Source of the DNA: Bidens hawaiensis
Lineage: Eukaryota > Streptophyta > Magnoliopsida > Asterales > Asteraceae
NCBI GenBank assembly: GCA_021521415.1
Contig: JAIQDT010000192.1
Location: 806,001-870,000 of the forward strand
Direction: 5' to 3'
DNA length: 64,000 bases
In this document: in pieces, positions 56,730 through 64,000 of the stretch
How positions within the stretch are numbered: the first letter of the stretch is position 1
Layout of the letters: every line of letters starts with the position of its first letter
Position numbers and translations under genes: made by a program
The notes under the pieces: model-generated
Databases searched by the model: none
The model's input: only the letters and a program-made list of their open reading frames with translations
What the model was told of the DNA's origin: nothing

Positions 56730-57483
56730 AAGAAACACTCAGAATGTTGTGCTTCAATTCTTCCACAAAACTTACTTTTTCAATTTGATCCTTCCGTTAC
56801 TAACCGTACCGATGCCATAAATTTTTCCTCCACTCTCTCCTGCAAAACTTACTCTTCCTCCTTGTACAGCCTTCCAGTCAAGTAATAATTTCGTGTTACA
56901 TGTCATGTGCCGGGAACAGCCACTGGCGACAACCCACCTGTTGTTCACAGTCCTTTCAGACTGTTCCTGCATATTTAAAGAAAATAATTAAAAGCGGGGG
57001 ACCCAAGACCTCCCACTCTTGGGCTGTTCAAACCTGTTAAACGACATCCAGAGCTGGTTGTCTAAAGTTTTGCTGAGGAAACATGCCATTTGGTCTGAAA
57101 AGAAGATTTCTAAAGAAACGATTATGAGACCAACCCAAAACCCTGAATTTCTAGTATTAAATGTTTTGGATGACATAAAATTATGGTTTTTATGGTTAAC
57201 TTGGAAGAAACGAGGTTGATTTGTTTGAAATCTTGGATTTATCCAAGGTTTGGTGTTAGTGGAATTTACTCTAGTTCGAACACCAGCTTTAGGTTTCGTT
57301 TTGTTCTCAGTCTTGTTTGGTCTCATACTCTTAATTTTCGCTTTTTTGAGGGACAAATACTGGCAACGTGTCCCTTGTTATCACATCTAAAGCAACTCTT
57401 ATTCACATTACATGTGTTCATCAGAACATCCTTTTCAGGAGTAACTTCAGAAGATTAGGTTGGTTTACTGATAGTTTGTATCA
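56730..57483 (-). pseudogene. pol: C second zinc knuckle and protease region
   Basis: A zinc knuckle CFRCDNKGHVASIC is encoded near 57358-57398. It is followed by a basic linker (57356-56988) and the protease (56972-56772), which reads WVVASGCSRHMTC. The catalytic Asp of the usual DSG is Ala here, so the protease would be dead. Stops separate the pieces. Confidence 0.75.
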
Positions 57484-59694
57484 CATGGGGGGACGAATGG
57501 CTTTAAAAATGATTTATTTTCACCAAAAGTGACATTCAACCCCCTTTTCAGTAATACAACTTCATCATTCACTTTATCAGTGTTGACAGGCTTACTAGAC
57601 TGAGACTCTTGATCAATAACTGAGGAATTTAACTGAACCGGTTCGTTAACGGTCTTGTCTACCTCTTCAAGGTTGGCATGATTAATGGAGATTTTTCTTA
57701 ATTAAACCTTAACAGGTGCTATGTCCATCTTTATAGTACCCGATATGGTTTGATCAGTCTGAAAGCAGACATGTGGCTAATTACTAGTATTATAAGTATA
57801 ATTATTATTATAAGTTGGTGGAACCTCAGGGAATCCAATTCCCTCATAATTGTTCGGGGAACGTTGAACACTTAGGACATGATTTAGCATGATAGAAGAA
57901 TTCCTAAACAGTTCAAGTCTCCTATTTATTTCCACCAATTTTACTTGGTAATCAGCTATCTGTTTGTCTTTTTCAGCCATAAGTTTGGTCTTTTCTTCCA
58001 CAACTTTATAACTTAAATCAAATACTTGTATTTTCTCATCTAGAGTGGCCTTAAGGCTCTTCTAATGTCTTATTCACCAGCTTTTATTTTAATAGAGTAA
58101 CTGTTTTCCTTTTGTATAGAATAGTGATGTTCTTATTTTAAACATTTTAATTCCTTTGCCAAACTCATATTCTGATCAGTTAAGCAATTAACTGGTCAGA
58201 CAATTTCTCGCATTGTTCGCATTGGGGTTCAGAACATACCTGTGAGAGTTGGTCATTCATCTCAGCCATATAGGCTTGGTCCTCCACTTCGTCTTTTTCA
58301 TATCTACCAGACACAATGTTCACCAAGTTTGCCTGTTCACTGACCTCTTCTACCTGAATGTTCCAATTATATCCACCTTGATGTTGAGAAAACATAGCTT
58401 TCGTCTCAGCTCCATTTCCGTTCTTAGAAGTAGACCTATTCTGACTCCTTTCAACTCTTTCATTAGTACATTCTCTTGCAAAGTGTCCATTTTGTTGGCA
58501 ATTGTAACATCGGACTTTAGACTTGTCGAATCCCGGTCTCTCCCCCACGTACTTTCTTCTTGTCTTCTTCATGAACCTTTTCACCCTTCTCACGATCATG
58601 GCCATTTGTCATTGAAGAACCATCTCTTCCATATCATCAGCATCAATTTGATCGTAGTCCTCATCTAATGTGGTCGGGTCTACTATCTTTACCTTTATGT
58701 AGTTCTCATATGAGGCAATGAACGACGCATATAGGGAAAATTATTGTTCAGCAGACTTCACACTCATAGGAATCCTTGAATAATTCATAACAGGAGGATT
58801 TGCGGTAGAGTTGCCAGCTAAAGATTAAGGTTTTGAAGAAGTGCTACCACTAGCGACAAAGCATAAGTCTCCATTCATGTTCATTATCACTTAACCATAT
58901 TGAGTTGAGTTAGTTTCTCCACTAGAGTAATAGGCATTGGAGCCTACTTTAGAGCTTGAACTTGGAGAACTCTTTGCACCATACATTGCAGGATCCTGAA
59001 CCTAATCAGTAAATGTCTCCTTTCTTCTCATATTTAGTTCATGGGTACGTAACTTGTTGACTACCGTTTCTAGTTCAAAATTTTTATACTCTTTGTCTTC
59101 TTTCATCAACACTATATACATCTCCTATTTGGGTGGAAGAGCATCCGGAAGCTTTTCTACTATTTCAATCTCAGTATATTTTATGGAGTAGTTAGTCAAC
59201 TCGGTCATCAAATGGCAGTACCTCGTGATAATTTCATCATGCGATTCATTTTGAAAGTGATTGAATACAGAGAATTTAGTTTTCAGTAACTTTGTCTTTG
59301 AGTTTCGAATGCCCACATTTCCTTCAAAATGATTTTCTAATGCTTCCCATAACTCTCGAGCAAACATATTCTTTCTGAATGTATGTATGATCTCTTGAGG
59401 TAGTGCCATGGTTATAGCTGCTAAGGCTTTAATTTCTGCTTCACACATCTCCTTCTCATCATCTTCTATCTTATTATACTTCTTTAGTTGTTCACGTCCT
59501 ACAAATTATGTTGTTGAAGGAATAAAGCCATCTTGAATACATACCCTCATCTTTGCATCCTGGTACTTCACGTATTGCTCAAATATGTCTTTCCAAGCAA
59601 AAAAGTCAGTACCCTTAAGTAACTTTGGAGCCTTAGTTGATGAACCAACCTCGACCTCCATCTTTAGCATATCAAAGATGTTTATCGAAGTCAT
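57484..59694 (-). pseudogene. gag: C gag
   Basis: The ATG at 59694-59692 begins MTSINIFDMLKMEVEVGSS, a conserved-looking N-terminus; an upstream in-frame ATG is at 59745. The first frame stops at 59506. The capsid-like helical core is at 59448-59125 (MFARELWEALENHFEGN, KLLKTKFSVFNHFQNESHDE). An intact zinc knuckle, [14 protein letters not shown], is at about 58509-58468 within the frame 58605-58180. A coiled coil (MEEKTKLMAEKDKQIADYQV) lies at 58001-57777. Frames between are broken. This gag is clearly different from A and B gags, so C is a separate copia family with two zinc knuckles. Confidence 0.78.
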
Positions 59695-60053
59695 GTTCAA
59701 TCGAAATGAGAACGAATCTTCTGTTAACGTTTGTTCTGCGAACAATGTAGGGCGAAGTTAGTTTAACTTCTCCACAATATTAACTTCGCTTCAACGAAGT
59801 TAACTAAGTCCAAGTCTCTCTTAACTTCGCTACCTATCAACTTTACCAACTATAACTTTGCAGGTTATATCTTCGCCTAAACCCTAAGAGAAACTGACGA
59901 CAACTTCGCTACAGAAACTGGAGTTTGGACTTTGATTTTGCACACTATTCTTTCTTTTACGATCTGGTTATAAGGTTGTAGGATGGACGAAAAAGGTTGC
60001 AAAGTATAAGGATTTTAACACTCGCGTGATAATCCCGAACCACACAATTAAGA
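59695..60053 (-). promoter_or_regulatory. 5' leader of C with repeated AACTTCGC words
   Basis: Between the primer site and gag. AACTTCGC / GCGAAGTT / ACGAAGTTAAC occurs at least six times in 59750-59910, partly as inverted pairs that could form RNA hairpins. The same word recurs in the C LTR (60318-60365) and upstream of C ORF3. Confidence 0.6.
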
Positions 60054-60071
60054 GCTAATGCTTTGATACCA
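60054..60071 (-). promoter_or_regulatory. Primer-binding site of C
   Basis: The minus strand reads TGGTATCAAAGCATTAGC, two bases after the LTR end CCTACA. It is a variant of the initiator-methionine site, similar to B's. Confidence 0.8.
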
Positions 60072-60073
60072 AT

Positions 60074-62900
60074 TGTAGGTTTCCTGCCGGATCTACACAG
60101 GAGTATCTCGTACACAAAGGTTGCAAAATCCCCTAGGTATACGATTACGAGTGTTTATACGAGAGAACAAATCGAACACGTATAAAGAACAAACACGTAA
60201 ACAAAGTACTTGATTGTTATTAGCAACTCAGTGCTCGTAACCAATAAGAAAGACGGACGACAGAAGTTATGACAAAAAGTCTACAAAAACCTACGGCAAA
60301 GTTAGGTTATATAACCTTCGACAACTTCGCCAAACATGCTTGGCAAAGTGGTCCCTAACTTCGCTACTAGGCTAACATCGCCTATATCAAAATGCTAAAC
60401 ACCAAGTTCACCAGAACCAAAATGTAACTGCAACGATTCCGGCAAAATCAGGTATACCCTAACCGGTATATACTATTTATGTGTTATTTAATAATGAATA
60501 TATGAATTATAATGCGTTTATACAAGTATGTATGATTCACAGTACGGATTATACTCGATTATACAGTTAATCGTATTGGAAATACGACTAACTGATTAAC
60601 GGTTATTGAAACCCAAACGAATCAAGGATTACATTATAGACGAGATATATAATATTTAGTGATGTTTACGAAGTATTAAAGCTTCGGGATAAGTGAATTA
60701 AAGCACAGAAAAAGAATTTTCGATTTAATGGTACGTCGGTACGTTAAACGAAACCTTTAATACCAAACCGAGCAAGAGACGATCGATCAAGCCGAAAAAG
60801 ATGCGCAATTATTAATAATATGATGTTTTAAGTTAATAATAGTCATGGTTTAAGTTTTTTAAAGTTTTTAAATTGGTTTTATATAAATTTCATTTTTAAG
60901 CCGAAAACGACCGTTTTAGCCTCGTTTTAAGTTAAATTAAACATTTAACCGAAAAACGAACTGAACCAGATTATCCAAAACATTATCCGGATTTCCAAAA
61001 TCTAAATGAGTGTCTAGAAATGGAATGGTTGGTCCCACCCCCCCTCCCCTCTTTGGTCCGATCGGCTTGGGGGTATAACCCCTAGCCTTTGTTATTTTTT
61101 TTTTGTAAACAACATTTCAACATTCATCAATTCTCTCCACATTAAGAACTAAAAACCCGGATTTGTAGCAAGAAAAGCAAGGTAAAAATCGAGTCATTTA
61201 TGTTTTCATCTTCTTTTTTTGAGTTTATTTGCAAGAAAATGAGGTTCCAAGTAAAAAAGGGTGAAAACCCGAGATGGAAACCGATTCTTGCATGATCAAG
61301 TGATGTATACGGGTAATAAAAGGGATCCTGGTCCAAGAAAGGAGTTAAACGAACCGAAAACGAATTTTTACGGTTTAAATCTTTGTTTTTAAATCATAAC
61401 CGAACCCATGAAAGAAATGGCTTGATTTTGGGTGTAACTTGCTTGGTGTGGTGTTATTGTGCTTGTAGGTGTTGTATCTAGTTGTTAACAAAGGCTAGAA
61501 AGCAAGATCCTTGCGATTTGAAGCTAAAAACCGTTAATCATATTTGGTGAATTTAATGCTCGGTTTTGGCTAAAAATGGTGAAAAATATTTAAATATCAT
61601 GATAAATTCTGGAAAATTCAGATAAGCTTTTTATAACATGTAAAAGTCACACATAAAATTTTAGGTCACTTGGAGAAGTCTAAGTAGGCTTTTCTGTTAA
61701 ACGAGTTCTAGGGTTTTCTAGCTCGGTTTTAGTGAAAATGTCATGTAAAAAGAGATTTTGGTTCTGGAAAAAATTACAGGGACCATGTGGATGGCAGGGG
61801 TCATCCAGGAAAAATTTGGGATTTTTCTAAGGTCGTTTGGTATTTACGACATATTTAGTGTTTAAATGGTGTTTAAAAATAGATAAATAAATTTTAAATA
61901 TAAAATTTAATTCTGGAAATATTTTTATAAAATTCCCCACTGTCAAAAAGTGGTTTGTGCAAAATTTCAAGATCCGAGACTAAACGGATAATTATTTGTG
62001 CTAAAAAGAAAATAAAAACAAACTTTTAAAGTTTAAAACGCGTAACCGGTAAAGTTCGCCTAACATGCTTCTCGGGGCGGGAAGCATGTTACTATTAAAA
62101 TGTTTAAGTACATACTGAACGCATGGATTTGCGTGTATTTATATATATCTTATTGTACGGGAATTGTACGGAAATGTACTAAGATGGTAATTTGTCTGAG
62201 TTGCTAACATTGTAAGGCCCCGTAACACGAGTGATTAGCTAAAAGCCGGTACAGTGTGAAAAGTACTATTGGTCTGACATACCCAACTGGTCCGGCATGG
62301 ATTTGCTGATGTTTCCCAGCCAGTTGCACATGTCTGTTTTGTTGTTATTTATTTTTGCTATGTAATGTTAGGCATAGCGGTTTGGGGCAGGTTCGTGGGC
62401 GGAGTATGCCACGAGGTTGTATGTGGATAGTCAGAGGTTTCACTTGTGGGCTCAGCATAATTACATCGCTAATATATGATATTTATAATGATTTGTCAAT
62501 GTTTATTTAAATTAGTGAAACTCACCAACTATTCGTAGTTGAACCGTTTTCTTTACATGCTTTCTAGGTACCCCCAAACTGGATTAATTGCTACATGCCT
62601 GACGATGCGTGTTTTTTTGTGGAAGCTTAATGATCTTTTTTTGTATTAAATATGTTAATGTAATATTGGTAAAACTTATGTGCTAACGCCTAGACGGTAA
62701 CTAAACTCGGAACAATGTAATATGGTGTAAATTAATGTAGTGGTGTTTTCTTTATAAGCAATGCTGTTGATATCAGACGTGTCTGTTGCATCCCGTTTAC
62801 GTTTCCGCTGCGGTTACGGGGTGTTACAGTAACAAACAATATACTGATTACAGGCATGATAAACTAAAGACCAATGAACTACTGGCACACTGCACAAACA
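60074..62900 (-). repeat. 5' LTR of C, interrupted by a solo LTR
   Basis: C LTR sequence runs 60074-60428 and resumes at 62834-62900, ending TGCACAAACA (minus TGTTTGTGC). The net length is about 420 bp. The insert at 60429-62828 is flanked by GTAAC. The 3' LTR copy at 43329-43333 has the uninterrupted site (GTAACAAACAATATACTG). Confidence 0.82.
60429..62828 (+). repeat. Solo LTR of a Tekay-related gypsy element (2400 bp)
   Basis: Starts TGCAACGATTCC and ends GGGGTGTTACA, flanked by GTAAC at 60424-60428 and 62829-62833. It aligns along most of its length with the Tekay LTR (for example CCTAACCGGTATATACTATT against CCTAGCCGGTATATACTATT). About 560 bp around the position equivalent to 13040-13600 is missing, and the minisatellite is replaced by unrelated sequence (about 62160-62450). 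No internal sequence remains, which indicates recombination between two LTRs. Confidence 0.88.
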
Positions 62901-64000
62901 GTTGGTCAAGTTCTTCTTCATCTTCTTGCAGTTTATTCTGTAATTCAATTTGTTCCATCAAGAATTTTTTCTTATCAATTTTTTTCTCTATTAGCATATA
63001 ATTCAAGAACTCTCTATCAAACATTTCTTTAAGAGCTAATCATATAGCAGTTACGCCTTCACAGAAGAATCATATTTCAACAAAATATAATAATTTGTAT
63101 CACCCATCTTATTTTTCAAGGGTTGAAGCTGGGTCTCGTTTTCAGCAACAACTTTCCCTTTACCTTCCTTCTTTCCTCCTCATCATCAATTTGTTTAGAT
63201 AAGCCAACCTCTTTCATTTGAGAACGTGGCATGTCATCTATATCCCTGAATAGGTCCTCCAACAATTTATCCACCACTACCTTTTCTTGCACAATCAAAG
63301 AACTTATCTCATCAAATTCACCATGAAGAGGATCAAATTCAACAGTTTTCTCAGATCTCCTACAATATTCAGAATCTTAGTATCTCCTTAAGACATTATC
63401 ACTGTTTCACCATAATTTATATCAGATTCAACATCCTCTGTATTTTCACATTGGTCAACATTATCATCATCATTCACAACTACATTTTCATTATCATTCA
63501 CAACAATTTTATCCTCATCCTCCCTTACTACTTCATGCACAACATTCTCGTTTACCATCATCTGTTCATCTTCCTCATCACTTTCCATATAAATCATACC
63601 AATCAAATCTAATGAGTTATCACCAGTATCAACAACAAGAATATTCTGCCCCTCATTCTCCCTTACATCCTCAATAACAACATTTTCATTTACTCTCATC
63701 TCTTTCTCCTCCTCATCCTCTTCACTTCCAATATAGATTATTCCAATCATGTTTAGGGAATTTTCAGTAATGGAAACAACAGGACTATTCGCCCCCTGTT
63801 TTGGTGCAACTAAGGTCTTCTCAACCTCAAACTGCAGGTTTTAAATCTTCTTCTAGGCATCTACCTATAATCTCTCCAAATCGGTGTTCTTTGCCCTCAG
63901 TTTAGTGTTTCTGCCTTCAGATCAAAGTTTACCACTAATAGGTCAAAATTTCTCTTTATTAGTTCAAATCTTGGAGAAGTAGATGGTGAATGATTCATGT
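62901..64000 (-). pseudogene. D, upstream half: acidic coiled-coil ORF3 region of a B-like copia element
   Basis: The minus frame 63750-63388 is acidic with two related repeats (MIGIIYIGSEEDEEEKEMRV and LIGMIYMESDEEDEQMMVNE). The frame 63298-63116 adds charged sequence (KVVVDKLLEDLFRDIDDMPR). Reading down to 62906 gives more coiled coil before the C insertion point. At 63785-63845 the text (ATTCGCCCCCTGTTTTGGTGC) aligns with B ORF3 at about 31645-31700, so D is a sibling of B. The frame resumes at 10758. The beginning of the ORF is beyond the window. Confidence 0.6.

Larger units (their letters stand above)
10759..62900 (-). mobile_element. C: Ty1/copia element, host of elements B, LARD and the solo LTR
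   Basis: On the minus strand: 5' LTR (62900 to 60074, split by a solo LTR), primer site, gag, protease, integrase/RT, RNase H, spacer (split by the LARD), ORF3, polypurine tract, and 3' LTR (43429 to 10759, split by element B). Joining the split LTR pieces restores matching LTRs of about 0.4 kb. Flanks are CTTGG and GTTGG (four of five match), and the D coding frame resumes across the gap. LTR ends are TGTT(T/G)GTGC and TACA; the 3' copy ends in a mutated form. Pol is heavily damaged, including a deletion fusing integrase to RT. Confidence 0.8.

Noticed and set aside
1..64000. Host protein-coding genes, tRNA, rRNA, telomeric or centromeric satellites, endogenous pararetrovirus
   Set aside because: No intact host gene structure or RNA gene was recognised. 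All RT sequences have integrase and LTR context typical of copia or gypsy retrotransposons, so a pararetrovirus is not supported.

Overview
This window looks like intergenic heterochromatin from a large plant genome. It is almost entirely nested LTR retrotransposons, with no intact host gene that I can support. The organism is a eudicot, and from remembered resemblance of the copia pol proteins and their extra third ORF I would guess the daisy family (Asteraceae). That placement is an inference and was not tested.

Layout, with strand given as the direction of transcription. (1) 1-1885, minus: the 5' end of a Tat-type Ty3/gypsy element (E1: LTR, primer-binding site, gag). (2) 1886-9086, plus: a decayed Ty1/copia element of SIRE type (A), whose gag is cut by E1. 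(3) 9087-9890, minus: a gag fragment (E2) of the same family as E1, cut by A. (4) 9891-10758 and 62901-64000, minus: the two halves of a charged coiled-coil third-ORF region (D) of a B-like copia element. (5) 10759-62900, minus: one copia element (C) inserted in D; its flanks carry CTTGG/GTTGG. (6) 10881-43164, minus: a very large copia element (B) inserted in C's 3' LTR, flanked by AAACA. (7) 11130-23950, plus: a complete, very young Ty3/gypsy chromovirus of Tekay/Del type inserted in B's 3' LTR, flanked by GATAT. (8) 28036-31605: a block inserted in B's third ORF, with two CACTA-type transposon ends and a fragment of a plant gene-like family. (9) 46928-53470, minus: a large non-coding LTR element (LARD) inserted in C, flanked by GTAAC. 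(10) 60429-62828, plus: a solo LTR related to the Tekay LTR, inserted in C's 5' LTR, also flanked by GTAAC.

The order of events follows from the nesting: D, then C, then B, then Tekay; and E2, then A, then E1. LTR divergence counted by eye agrees: 7 substitutions in 3.36 kb for Tekay, and 8 in about 250 bp for B.

The most interesting material is in the copia elements. B and C carry a third gene region (ORF3) far downstream of RNase H: an N-terminal globular module, then acidic, proline-rich and coiled-coil parts. In B this ORF has what looks like its own promoter: a TATA box, a pyrimidine-rich leader with a telo-box, and a 223-nt intron ending three bases before the ATG. C has a matching splice acceptor at the same place. 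Between RNase H and ORF3, elements A, B and C share colinear non-coding sequence blocks even though their coding sequences have diverged. The Tekay element also carries an additional ORF ahead of gag with a C-terminal membrane anchor. Every pol gene in the window is broken.
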